Assembly (NCBI GenBank): GCA_028355015.1
Contig: JAOMRN010000004.1
Span: forward strand, 68,405 to 132,404
From: MGIIb-O2 sp002494975
GTDB lineage: Archaea; Thermoplasmatota; Poseidoniia; Poseidoniales; Thalassarchaeaceae
Direction: 5' to 3'
DNA length: 64,000 nucleotides
Below the pieces are notes generated by a model. That model was not told the origin of the DNA. It saw nothing but the letters and a program-made list of their open reading frames with translations, and ran no database searches. Positions 7,784 through 16,800 of this stretch are shown one piece after another. Position numbers and translations under genes: made by a program. The stretch's first letter is position 1. Every line of letters begins with the position of its first letter.

Positions 7784-8937
7784 TTCACTCTTATTGATTC
7801 TAATAGGGGAGACCATTTGAGAACTTCACTCCAATATCCTAAATGTATGATTTTACCTTCTGCACGTGCACTACCAAGGTATATTGGGCCATCATATTCT
7901 GAAGATATTAAGTCAGAAATTTGCTCGAATGCACTATCTTTGAGAAATCCTCCAAATCTTATTTCGGATTCGGTAACCTCTCCTTCATCTCCAGCTGCAA
8001 TTTGTCTTTCAAATAGGGCTGCACCTGATGTTTCATCGAATCGAATTAATTTAACAACTTCATCACGGAACATAGTAGAATCGGAAAGTTGACCATTGTT
8101 TCGAGCCACCCACCAATCAGGACACCACGCTTTGAATTCACAAAAACCACATACATTTGGCCCTGGTGTTCCAAGAAAAGGAGATTTTGTGAGTTTCATC
8201 ATTTCCCATGCTGTTCGAGCATCGTCCAATACCGATTCACCATCAGCAGAGTATACTTCAGTATTAGCAGAATACCACCCTTCAGCAGTAACTAGGGGAT
8301 GTTTCGGTGTTGTTTCTTTTAACAAATCTCGATAAAACAACAGTTGCCTTACCACTCGTTCGTTGAGATCTTTTTTAGGAGGTTTTCCCGTTTTTAAATC
8401 TGCAACTATCCAGCCTTTAGATTTACCATTTACATCTAAATCATCGACTAATAAGTCCAACCTTCCAATTAATTTTCCATCCTCTGAAGCCAAACTACCT
8501 TCATTTAGCAATAAAATAGATTGTAGATTTTTCCAATCACGAATTGAAACTTCGGAAAACTTTTTTTTGTCGAGAGAAATCCTTGTAAAAAGAATATTTA
8601 ATGCGCCAATAAATCCTTCTCGGGCTTTACTAATTAGATGAGGTTTCCATTGAGGCTTTCGTGGAGTTTCTAAAAATAACTTTTTTTCGATTTTCCAGTG
8701 CTTATCTAAAATCTCTTTCATAGATTTTGATAACCACTCTGTCTCTAGATCATCTCTGTCTGTAACATCAAGATTACATATTTCTTCCATTGAATTATGT
8801 ATGGCATTTCCTAACGAAGCAGGCATACTTGCTCTGCGCGGTAAACGCTGTCTAGATAGCCAATATTTTCGTGGACATTCTTCAAAACGATTCCAAGAAG
8901 AAGGTGACAACTGGTGTGAAATAGGAATTCTTTCCAT
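7780..8937 (-). CDS. PD-(D/E)XK nuclease of the RecB/Cas4 type with Fe-S cluster
   Basis: A 385-residue single-domain nuclease. Motifs in order: SPSSWNRFEECPRKYWL with Cys21, GNAIH with His47, GRLDLL with Asp161, ADLKTGK with Asp180 and Lys182, then the QLLFYRDLL QxxxY-type motif. Three more cysteines (C263, C266, C272) in CGFCEFKAWC complete, with Cys21, the four-cysteine [4Fe-4S] site of the AddB/Cas4 class. The ~100 residues after the last Cys are an extra beta-rich domain I do not recognise. It probably acts as a single-stranded DNA exonuclease in recombination repair. No cas genes or helicase are adjacent, so a CRISPR role is not supported. Confidence 0.85.
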   Translation of the reverse strand: MERIPISHQLSPSSWNRFEECPRKYWLSRQRLPRRASMPASLGNAIHNSMEEICNLDVTDRDDLETEWLSKSMKEILDKHWKIEKKLFLETPRKPQWKPHLISKAREGFIGALNILFTRISLDKKKFSEVSIRDWKNLQSILLLNEGSLASEDGKLIGRLDLLVDDLDVNGKSKGWIVADLKTGKPPKKDLNERVVRQLLFYRDLLKETTPKHPLVTAEGWYSANTEVYSADGESVLDDARTAWEMMKLTKSPFLGTPGPNVCGFCEFKAWCPDWWVARNNGQLSDSTMFRDEVVKLIRFDETSGAALFERQIAAGDEGEVTESEIRFGGFLKDSAFEQISDLISSEYDGPIYLGSARAEGKIIHLGYWSEVLKWSPLLESIRVN

Positions 8938-9020
8938 TTTTTTTTCAACCCGCCTGATTACTCGATGTTATGCTCGGGATGACATAAGGATTAACACCAT
9001 CGGCCGGTTACTGTCTAACA

Positions 9021-9827
9021 ATGACGTCGCAACCTGAGGTTCAAGTTGATTCCGAGATTGATGTAACAGGAGCCCTCGTGGTCAATTGTTTTCCATCGCT
9101 GGGTTTTGTCAGCAGTATTGTTGCGCATTACTTAGTAGATAAGTTGGAATTAAAATTAGTAGGAGGCGTGAGACATCCATCATTACCTGCTGTTTGTTTA
9201 GTTCAAGATGGAATGCCATTGCCTCCATTGAGGTTCTACGCAGGTGAACCAATATGCAACATGGAAGAATGTAATAAAGTGGTTCTAATCGCTTCTGAAA
9301 TACAAGTCGCGCCTGAATTATGCTTACCACTTGCAGGGTCTCTAATTGACTGGATAAAAGAATCAAATGCGAGTGCTGCAATAATGATAGATGCTTATTC
9401 ACCTGGAATTGAAAATAAACATACTATCTTTGATGAAGATGATTCAGATGGGTCTTTACTAGGTATAGGGGCCATTGAAGAATCTCATAAAATACTAAAT
9501 GATCTAAAAGTCCCTCTCCTAAAACAAGGAATTGTTGGAGGGATGACGGGAGTAATGATGGGCGAAAGTAGGAGAAGGCGAATTAATACTGTAGCTATGT
9601 TAGCAGAAGCCTCCGGAGAATTTGGGAACGGTTCGATACCGGATTCAAGAGCTGCAGCTAGAATAATTAATTGCTTAGATAAGTTACTCCCTGCAATACA
9701 ATTAGACTCAGAACCATTGTTAGAAGAGGCGCAGAGAATCGAAGAACAGATTAGAGAAATGATGGCAGCACAATTGAATCCTGGTGCTGAAAGTGTAGCA
9801 GGTGAAAGTTCGAATATGTATGGATAA
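9021..9827 (+). CDS. PAC2-family protein (proteasome assembly chaperone-like), copy 2
   Basis: Second PAC2-family member, 268 residues. It shares the plan of the copy at 1517-2290: an N-terminal strand (GALVVNCFPSLGFVSSIVAHYLVD), LKLVGGVRHPSLPAVCLVQDGMP, the central AAIMIDAYSP strand, and the late segment GIVGGMTGVMMGESRRRRINTVAMLAEA. The C-terminus is helical and lacks the poly-Asp tail of copy 1. Archaeal PbaA and PbaB are also two PAC2 paralogues, so the pair may form one complex; this is inference. The gene ends 1 base before the stop of ligA, which converges on it. Confidence 0.8.
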   Translation: MTSQPEVQVDSEIDVTGALVVNCFPSLGFVSSIVAHYLVDKLELKLVGGVRHPSLPAVCLVQDGMPLPPLRFYAGEPICNMEECNKVVLIASEIQVAPELCLPLAGSLIDWIKESNASAAIMIDAYSPGIENKHTIFDEDDSDGSLLGIGAIEESHKILNDLKVPLLKQGIVGGMTGVMMGESRRRRINTVAMLAEASGEFGNGSIPDSRAAARIINCLDKLLPAIQLDSEPLLEEAQRIEEQIREMMAAQLNPGAESVAGESSNMYG

Positions 9828-11981
9828 TTAAAAATCCATCAAAGATTTTTGAATATTAGTAGAAGAGCCTTCATTAGGTTTTTCTGATTGTAATAGTTTA
9901 CTAAATTCATCTTCAGTAAGTATTGTAACACCTAAATTTTTAGCATTTTCTAATTTGGAACCCGAAGATTCTCCTGAAATTAAATAAGTTAGATTATTAG
10001 AAACCGACGAGACTACTTTACCTCCATTTGATTTGATCAAAAGTACTATTTCTTTTCGAGGAAGTGTCAGAGTCCCGGTTATGCAAAAAGTACTTCCATT
10101 GAGATGTCCGACAGATTTTGATTTCAATTCTGGAGAAATATATAATTGGTTAGAAAGTTCTAATACTGAATCTATTCTTAATGCCAGACCATCCAGTATC
10201 TGCCTTGCTACCGTTTCACCCACGCCATCAATTTCGGTTAATTCCCTTACTGCGCGATTATGTTTGTACAATATGCCTTCGTTATCTCGACCAATTTCTT
10301 CATTTCTTAAACTCACTAATTCTAATAGATTTTCAATAGTTTCAACCTTAGTTGCTACAGAAGTAGCTATTTCAGGACCTATTCCCGGTAATCCAAAAGC
10401 AGAAAGAAATTTTCCAAGAGTTAAATTTTTACTAGATTCAAGTTCTTTGATTACATTAGTTGCGGACTTAGTAGCCATTCGTTCAAGACTGGATACGTCT
10501 CTAATATTGAGGCGGTAAAGATCGGGAAGAGATTTTACTAGACCTTGAGAACATAATTGTTCTGCTAATTTCTCACCTATCCCATCCAACTCTAGTGCCC
10601 TACACCAATACAATATTGTTCTCTCTAAACGAGATGGACAATTTAGATTAGTACAACGAATAAATGCGCCTTCTTCTATTAATTTAGTGGAACAGCGTGG
10701 ACATAATGAAGGGATTAAAATAGACGTATGAGGTGGTAAATTCTCATTGAAAATGTCACCATTAGAATGCGTTCTATTTTCTAAGTCGGATGGTTCGGCC
10801 TTATCGATTACCTCGATTATTTTAGGGATTACATCTCCTCTTCTAACAATTCTGACCTTGTCACCAATAGAAATCATCAATCGACTTAATTCACCCGCAT
10901 TATGTAACGTCACATTTTCAACTGTCACTCCTGAAACTGCAACAGGGGCTACTCGGGCAACGGGCGTTACAGTACCTGTTCTTCCAACTTGCCAATCAAC
11001 ATTCATCAGAACAGTAGTCGCTTCTTCAGGAGGGAACTTCCAAGCCAGGGCCCATCTTGGATGATGTGCCGTCATCCCTAGTAATTCTCTTTTAGATAGT
11101 AAATCTAACTTTATTACTACCCCATCTATTTCCCATTCGGCATCTTTTCTTTGATTAGTCCAATGTTCTGTTATTGAGATTATCTTCTGAGTAGTTAAAT
11201 CATCATCATTTGCAGAGGCAACCGTATTTCCAGCTATTCCTATACCTATTTTTGAAAGCCAATCATTAGATTCAGAATCAAAAATAAATTTTGGAGGTGG
11301 GGGGCTGTCTGGGTGACGGTTATTATTATCAGGAAATTTGACATCATAAGCTAGAAATTTTAGATCTTCTGCACTAGCTTTACCCGATTGAAGAGTTTTT
11401 TGACGCAGACATCCTGCGGCCAAATTACGAGGATTAGGGGCGATAGAGGAATATTTTTCTCTAAAAGTCAGTAATGGCATAATTACCTCGCCACGTATAT
11501 GGCAATCACCTTTCCAACTAATTGATTCCGGGACATTAGATATCCGTCGTGCATTTGCTGTGACATCTTCTCCTCTAGTCCCATTCCCTCTTGTTGCCGC
11601 TCTGACTAATCTGCCTCTTCTGTATTCTAAGGAAAGTGCTGAGCCGTCAAGTTTCGGTTGACACACAAATTGTCGCCCTTGTGAAGTAGTTTCACTGACA
11701 AAATGCCTAATCTCATCAATTCCAGTTGCTTTATCTAAACTTCTCATTGGAAATAAATGGTCTACTTTCTTGGACCCCGGTGTGGAATCTGAACCAACTC
11801 TATCTAGTTGAGGATTTAGAGGATCTAGATTCTTTAATTCCGACCATAATAAATCGAATTGTGCGTCTGAAATAATTGGCTCGGCCTGATTATAATAGAG
11901 GTCAGAATGGTATGATATTTGGCCTACTAACCAAGAAACAAGCTCCTGCTTGTCCATACCTGTTGGGCGCTCATCGACCAT
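9828..11981 (-). CDS. ligA: NAD-dependent DNA ligase
   Basis: A full-length 717-residue bacterial-type ligase that seals nicks using NAD. The adenylation motif is QPKLDG with nucleophile Lys110, followed by TRGNGTRGEDVT. Also visible are an OB domain (VDWQVGRTGTVTPVARV), a four-cysteine zinc finger around 420-441 (CPRC...CTNLNC), helix-hairpin-helix repeats (~450-600) and a C-terminal BRCT domain (FCITGTLTLPRKEI...LISGE, ~630-700). Most archaea rely on ATP-dependent ligases, so this gene looks acquired from bacteria. It sits between a PAC2 gene and tRNA-Pro; tRNA flanks are common insertion points (inference). The length and motifs suggest a working enzyme. Confidence 0.95.
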   Translation of the reverse strand: MVDERPTGMDKQELVSWLVGQISYHSDLYYNQAEPIISDAQFDLLWSELKNLDPLNPQLDRVGSDSTPGSKKVDHLFPMRSLDKATGIDEIRHFVSETTSQGRQFVCQPKLDGSALSLEYRRGRLVRAATRGNGTRGEDVTANARRISNVPESISWKGDCHIRGEVIMPLLTFREKYSSIAPNPRNLAAGCLRQKTLQSGKASAEDLKFLAYDVKFPDNNNRHPDSPPPPKFIFDSESNDWLSKIGIGIAGNTVASANDDDLTTQKIISITEHWTNQRKDAEWEIDGVVIKLDLLSKRELLGMTAHHPRWALAWKFPPEEATTVLMNVDWQVGRTGTVTPVARVAPVAVSGVTVENVTLHNAGELSRLMISIGDKVRIVRRGDVIPKIIEVIDKAEPSDLENRTHSNGDIFNENLPPHTSILIPSLCPRCSTKLIEEGAFIRCTNLNCPSRLERTILYWCRALELDGIGEKLAEQLCSQGLVKSLPDLYRLNIRDVSSLERMATKSATNVIKELESSKNLTLGKFLSAFGLPGIGPEIATSVATKVETIENLLELVSLRNEEIGRDNEGILYKHNRAVRELTEIDGVGETVARQILDGLALRIDSVLELSNQLYISPELKSKSVGHLNGSTFCITGTLTLPRKEIVLLIKSNGGKVVSSVSNNLTYLISGESSGSKLENAKNLGVTILTEDEFSKLLQSEKPNEGSSTNIQKSLMDF

Positions 11982-12058
11982 ACCTATTGAGGAGAGGCAG
12001 ACGCCTTGAACATGCGTATTGAGACATTAGAATCACATTGCATAAGCTGACACTTTAC

Positions 12059-12136
12059 TGGTGGGCCAGCCAGGATTTGAACCTGGGTCGCGCGACCCCC
12101 AGCCGCGAAGTATAGACCAAGCTAACCTACAGGCCC
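12059..12136 (-). tRNA. tRNA-Pro (anticodon GGG), 3' CCA encoded
   Basis: Minus strand. The acceptor stem GGGCCTG/CTGGCCC pairs except for one U-U at 6-67. The T stem CCAGG/CCTGG is perfect with loop TTCAAAT. The anticodon stem is CGCGG/TCGCG with loop CTGGGGG, so the anticodon is GGG. The D arm is the shortened proline type. The discriminator is A and CCA is encoded. Decodes CCC and CCU. Confidence 0.93.
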
Positions 12137-12153
12137 CAAGTGTTCTACGGGGG

Positions 12154-12164
12154 TACTTATTTGT
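12154..12164 (-). promoter_or_regulatory. Putative TATA box of tRNA-Pro
   Basis: An AACAAATAAGT-type A/T-rich stretch on the minus strand lies 18-28 bases upstream of the tRNA-Pro 5' end, where an archaeal TATA element should be, inside the short gap between rpoN and the tRNA. Position and composition are the only support. Confidence 0.35.
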
Positions 12165-12189
12165 TCAAAACCCTAACTTAACTGTAAAC

Positions 12190-12396
12190 TCAGTTCTCTC
12201 GAGCAATGCTGAACGGTGCTATCTCATCGATCAAATCGATATGAGCAACGAACATTCGACGGCAGCAATACCTTTCAATACCAAGATTATCTAATGTAAT
12301 CTGGGGATCTTCACCATTTACTACTGCTTCTTTGTATTCTTCGTACTTGTGTGCAATAACTTTGCCACAACTCCAACAACGGACTGGTATCAACAT
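12190..12396 (-). CDS. rpoN: DNA-directed RNA polymerase subunit N (Rpb10)
   Basis: A 68-residue zinc-binding subunit of archaeal RNA polymerase that helps assemble the RpoD/RpoL platform. The N-terminus MLIPVRCWSCGKVIAHKYEEY carries the conserved CxxC, and GIERYCCRRMFVAHID carries the paired CC and the R-R-M block; both are family hallmarks. A strong ribosome-binding site GAGGTGA, overlapping the uS9 stop, precedes the ATG. It is the last gene of the eL18-uL13-uS9-rpoN operon. In many archaea rpoK and uS2 follow here; instead tRNA-Pro and ligA follow. Confidence 0.97.
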   Translation of the reverse strand: MLIPVRCWSCGKVIAHKYEEYKEAVVNGEDPQITLDNLGIERYCCRRMFVAHIDLIDEIAPFSIAREN

Positions 12397-12407
12397 ATCT
12401 TTTCACC

Positions 12408-12845
12408 TCATCTGTAAGATTTTTGCCATTTGGCACGAGCACCGCGGCCCATTTGATGCTTGGGTTCTTTGCGTCTTGGATCGTTAACAAGAAGGCTACG
12501 GTCAAATCTCAAGTATTCTTCACGTAATTCATCATCTTCGCCTGCTTTACCACGGTTCCATTTCACTAATCCTCGGGCAATAGCGGTCCTGATTGCGTCA
12601 ACTTGACCCATCTGGCCTCCACCCTGCACATCTACAACGATATCTACGCCTTCAAGACGGTCCATTGCTTCAGCTATCTGAACTGGTTCGAGTGCTTTGC
12701 GGCGAGCAAGTGTTGGTTCCATAATATGGATTGGTTGACTGTTGACACGTACTCTACCTTGTCCTTTACGAACTGTCGCACGAGCAATTGCAGTTTTTCT
12801 TTTACCACTAGTTTCAACTGAAATTTTTCCTTTCTTCCTAGCCAT
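12408..12845 (-). CDS. rps9: Small-subunit ribosomal protein uS9
   Basis: Ribosomal protein S9 of the 30S subunit, whose C-terminal tail reaches the decoding centre. It begins MARKKGKISVETSGKRKTAIARA and contains the family blocks VRVNSQPIH, VQGGGQMGQVDAIRTAIARGLV and the end RDPRR-type region followed by GRGARAKWQKSYR, with the terminal K-S-Y/F-R conserved. I chose ATG 12845 rather than the in-frame start at 12863 because it gives the normal N-terminus, a 2-base gap after uL13 and a GAGGT ribosome-binding site. Third gene of the operon. Confidence 0.96.
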   Translation of the reverse strand: MARKKGKISVETSGKRKTAIARATVRKGQGRVRVNSQPIHIMEPTLARRKALEPVQIAEAMDRLEGVDIVVDVQGGGQMGQVDAIRTAIARGLVKWNRGKAGEDDELREEYLRFDRSLLVNDPRRKEPKHQMGRGARAKWQKSYR

Positions 12846-12847
12846 AT

Positions 12848-13333
12848 TCACTGACCTCCCCATCGTGTAGCGTCTACGCCAAGTGAAGATGATATATCAC
12901 CAAGTCGTACGAATTTTACAGGTAATGGACGATCTAAAGCAGATGTATCGCCCCAAGTATGTCCATCTGGTAATTCATCACCAGAAAGATTTGCTGGAGA
13001 TCCAATCATTACTCTAAGGTCTCTAACTGCATTACGACCACTACTATTCTTTTGATAAGGAAGCATTCCTCTAACAGTACGCTTCATTATTTGGTCTGGC
13101 ATTCTAGGAAAGAATGGTCCTTTGCGAGGATGATTTAATTTATACTTAAAATCATAATCTGCTAAAACTCTAGAGCGCGGTCCTGAAACAATTGCATTTT
13201 CTGCATTCAATACGATAATTCGTATAGGGTTTCTCGCTTTTCTTGCTGTTAGTAGTTGCTTTGCAACTACGCTAGCAAGTCTTCCGAGAACCTTGTCAGT
13301 AGCGTCATATACTATTGTACCTGATTCATCCAA
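12848..13333 (-). CDS. rpl13: Large-subunit ribosomal protein uL13
   Basis: Ribosomal protein L13 of the 50S subunit, 161 residues. Family blocks are VYDATDKVLGRLASVVAKQLL, IVLNAENAIVSG, the KRTVRGMLPYQK block and the C-terminal VKFVRLGDIS. The reading frame appears to start at TTG 13333, inside the last codons of eL18 (8-base overlap); no ATG exists nearby in frame. The overlap indicates translational coupling within the operon. Confidence 0.95.
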   Translation of the reverse strand: MDESGTIVYDATDKVLGRLASVVAKQLLTARKARNPIRIIVLNAENAIVSGPRSRVLADYDFKYKLNHPRKGPFFPRMPDQIMKRTVRGMLPYQKNSSGRNAVRDLRVMIGSPANLSGDELPDGHTWGDTSALDRPLPVKFVRLGDISSSLGVDATRWGGQ

Positions 13334-13691
13334 GGATTCTCACCCCCGCTCCTTCTGGGTTTTCGTTCATTAGTTCACGGATCGTGATTACACGGCCGCC
13401 TGCGTCTTCAATTTTAGAGCGGGCTCCAGTACTTACACTGTAGGCGGCGACGTTAGGCTTACCTGCTACTTCACCACTTCCTAGCAACTTGCCAGGAACG
13501 AGGACCATGTCTTCGTTCGCAGCGTATCGCGATAGGCGGCTTAGGTTTGGTTCAGCCCAGTTGCTGCGACTGGTTTCCAGACGCAGAGCAACGTCTCGCC
13601 ATAGTGCAGAACCAGTTGACCTGCTCTGGGCCTTCAAATCACCGATTAGGGTGATTAGGGCCGCGTTGGTCTTTCTGTTGTTCTTACTCAT
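13326..13691 (-). CDS. rpl18e: Large-subunit ribosomal protein eL18
   Basis: Archaeal/eukaryotic-type L18e of the 50S subunit. Blocks visible are NAALITLIGDLKAQSR, WRDVALRLETSRSNWAEPNLSRL, VPGKLLGSGEV and VAAYSVSTGARSKIEDAGG. The ATG at 13691 is preferred over an upstream in-frame start at 13727 because GGGAG sits about 6 bases before it and the protein then begins MSKNNRKTN as in relatives. It is the first gene of the ribosomal-protein/rpoN operon, reading away from the 3' end of the giant surface-protein gene. The bases before it (13692-13838) hold an inverted repeat. Confidence 0.95.
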   Translation of the reverse strand: MSKNNRKTNAALITLIGDLKAQSRSTGSALWRDVALRLETSRSNWAEPNLSRLSRYAANEDMVLVPGKLLGSGEVAGKPNVAAYSVSTGARSKIEDAGGRVITIRELMNENPEGAGVRILG

Positions 13692-13797
13692 ATAACTCCC
13701 TCGACGTTTCTTGGGTATCGCGGCCACCTGACGACCTGTTATGAATGCTACTACTGAGCAAAGGGCTAATTCGTGCCACTGCGGCTAAGGTGAATGT

Positions 13798-13828
13798 TTC
13801 GCCCCCCACAATTGCTTGCGGAGGCGAA
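13798..13828. repeat. Inverted repeat between giant surface gene and eL18 operon
   Basis: TTCGCC at 13798-13803 and GGCGAA at 13823-13828 can pair, and two more pairs form on each side if one T is bulged, with a 19-base loop. It lies 11 bases beyond the stop of the giant gene and ~107 bases before the eL18 start on the same strand. It may be a 3'-end structure of the long mRNA or part of the ribosomal operon leader; neither is shown. Confidence 0.4.
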
Positions 13829-13838
13829 CAAACCTAAA

Positions 13839-16800
13839 TCACAAAGAAAATCCATCTCTTTGTTCGTCGTCATCGATACCAGCAATTCGAGTTTGTCCTT
13901 CAGAATCTACAAACTCTCCTGCTTTAACTACTGAACCATAAAGATTTGATTCAGTGACTGATGTACGATTCAGCATACTTTCACCGAGAGCATTACTCAG
14001 GTGGTTGATTATCGACTGAAGTGATTCGATTGCTCGATCTCTTTGGTCTGCGCCTATTTCGTGGTCGGAATATCTTGCTTCTTCAAATATTGAGAATAAG
14101 ATATCTAGATCCTCGGGAGGAGTTATTCCACCAAGCATTGTATTTACAGCATCCTCGAATTCACGAGTTGTTTCGTATACTTTCTTCATAGCACCACGGC
14201 CTCTGAAAAAGCGGACTAATTGCTTATAACAATCGAATATAGTAGCTATGTAATCATTAGAAGCTTTCAGTGACATCAATGAATCTGTTAGAATTCCTCG
14301 TATAATCTCGATTCTTCTTCTCTCGTTATAATTTCTGTACATTATTGCACCAATTAGAAGAACAAATGACATCATTATACTCAAAACTGTGAGAACTCTA
14401 AATGACCAGAAATTTGCATTGGAAGTGTCTATGTTTTCTCCAAGATATATCATAGGTGTACTATTCAGGAATTCCTCTTGGAAGAATGAAGATTCTTGGA
14501 AATGAACTAATATTCTCCATTTACCATCAATCGCATTTTCTTCACCTACACTGTCTCCAGCAACATATTTCCCTTCATATATGAAACTAAAATTCGCTTC
14601 ACCTTTTTCATTTGTTACTGAGTACTCGACATTGTTAGTTACCCAACCTGTACCGTTCCAGAACTGTCTAGTGAAGATTACTGTTTCACCTTCTACAGAA
14701 ACATCAAGACGATCTCTCAATATTGAGACTTTTCCAGTTATCTCATCACCAACCTGGTAACCAGATGAACTAGCCCAATGATCTTTCAATAAGATGTCAA
14801 CTTTACTTCTAACGAGAACTTCTATGTCTTCATATGAGCCGTTCACAACAGGAGTTGTTTCTGCTTTACATCCTCCTGGTAATTCTTTAGTTGGTTCATA
14901 GGCGATTCTAATTGTTCTAAATCCTTCTAATTTCTGACCGCTTGGTTCAACTCCCTTTCGACTAGGATTATCATCAGGGTCACCAGAATACCATTCAATT
15001 TCGCCAGTACCATCTTGAGTAATAGCAGTTGCGAAAGGCCTTGTATTCGTTTCAGGATCTAAGTAGATATTGAGACATTTACCGCCGACTGGGTTGCCAT
15101 TAACCTGAGTTAACATTGCGTCAATATGGAATGATTCTTTCAAGTAAAGTACTGGGAATACAGAGCCGTTCTCAAATCTATAAGTATCAATATCTGTTCT
15201 AAATGGACCTACTTCTTGAACACTCATTGTTGAGTTCGAAAATACAGGGAAAAATTTAGTTATACTTGAGTTGCTATATCTATATTGATCACCAGTTTCA
15301 TATGAATAATAATTCACTGTAACTTTTGCTTGACCTGCTTGTATATCATTCAAAGGACAGACTATTGAAAAGAAACCGTTAGAGTCAGTTACTCCGCCAT
15401 TACATGCTTTGACACCTAATTCAGTACCGACCATTTCGTATTGTACTTGGATCGGCCTATTAGACAAATTAGTATCTAATTCGTCTACTAGTTGTCCTGT
15501 AACTGTCATTGGCTTATCTATTGGTTGACCTGTTAGTTGATCGATTTCAGAAGTATATACAATCTGATTGTCAACAGTTAATTGGGTTCCACCAATCAAA
15601 CTAAATCCTTGACCATTATATTGGAATACCTTACGATAATGATCACTGTTCAGTACCTGAGCACAAGGGTCCCAGGCTCCAGATATAGTGAGCATTTGCT
15701 GATCTATTGGATCACAGCCTTCATGAGGTAGGTTTTCTGAAAACCTAATTATTACATTAACCGGTCCGAAACCATCAGGGAGGAAAGACAGCGGGTCGTC
15801 TCTCAATAACTGAGGGTCTAACAGCATCGCATGATTTATTGTTCCTGCATTAGGACAAAGTGTTTGTACAATCTGACGATGTACTGTTTGATCGAAATCT
15901 ACCCCTTCGAGTATCACTAATATTTCGCCGCCGTTCTCATCACAGCCATCTAAAAGCTCTCCTTTATCCTTGACTGCTGCTGTACGGTTATCATCTGTTA
16001 CTTGTGCTGTAAATTCCCAATAATCGCCACTAGACAATCTGTTTTCGGTAGTACTTTGGAGGTCGATATAAGTCCTAGATACAACCCAAAGATTGATTCC
16101 TGTTGAACTACCTTGGCGATAAGTATCTCCAGGATATGTAAAGTTCAAAGAGAAATTACCCAAATCATGCATCTCATCAATTGTTAAATTAATTTTGAAA
16201 ACACCGTTTAAATCTGTAATTGCGACGTCGCTACTTCCATCGGCAGACCATGTATAATTAACTGGGGCATCTCTTACTGGTTGATACGCATTATCAATCA
16301 CTCGGGCTTCTATAGTAGTATTCTGTCCACGATATAATCTAGGGATATTATTTAATTGGAAATCTGTTGTTCCAATAACTGAGACATTTACATACGCCCC
16401 TGTTGGTGCAAGGACTGCTGATTGATTACCAGTAAAGTAATAATTTGAATTAGTAAAGTCCGCACGTATACCAAATACTCCAGCTGGATATTGAGAATAC
16501 CATGTCCAATTGTAATCGAATAATGCTTCGCCATTGACCATATCGGGGACTCTAGCGAATCCGGTTTCTTGTGCTCCGGCAAATACACCGTTACCATCGA
16601 CATCTACTTGCAATGCCATTGCATCATGAGGCCATGCAGTCATTGTTCTATTCCAAACAGTACCTAGTACTCTGAATGTTTCTCCAGTGAACATTTCAGG
16701 TACTATCTCACAACGGATATCGCTTGTAGGATCTAATGGATTGATTGGGCCACATGGTGGAACATTGAAATCACCTCCATTTTGCATAGCAATAAACCAA

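Noticed and set aside
7780..8937. Cas4 of a CRISPR-Cas system
   Set aside because: No other cas gene and no repeat array in the window; length and C-terminal extension fit a stand-alone repair nuclease better.
10033..10518. 161-codon open frame antisense to ligA
   Set aside because: It lies entirely within the ligA coding region on the opposite strand and its product has no family character; a shadow frame.
11982..12058. Attachment site or integration scar between ligA and tRNA-Pro
   Set aside because: No integrase gene and no duplicated tRNA 3' end was seen within the window, so insertion at the tRNA remains only a general possibility.
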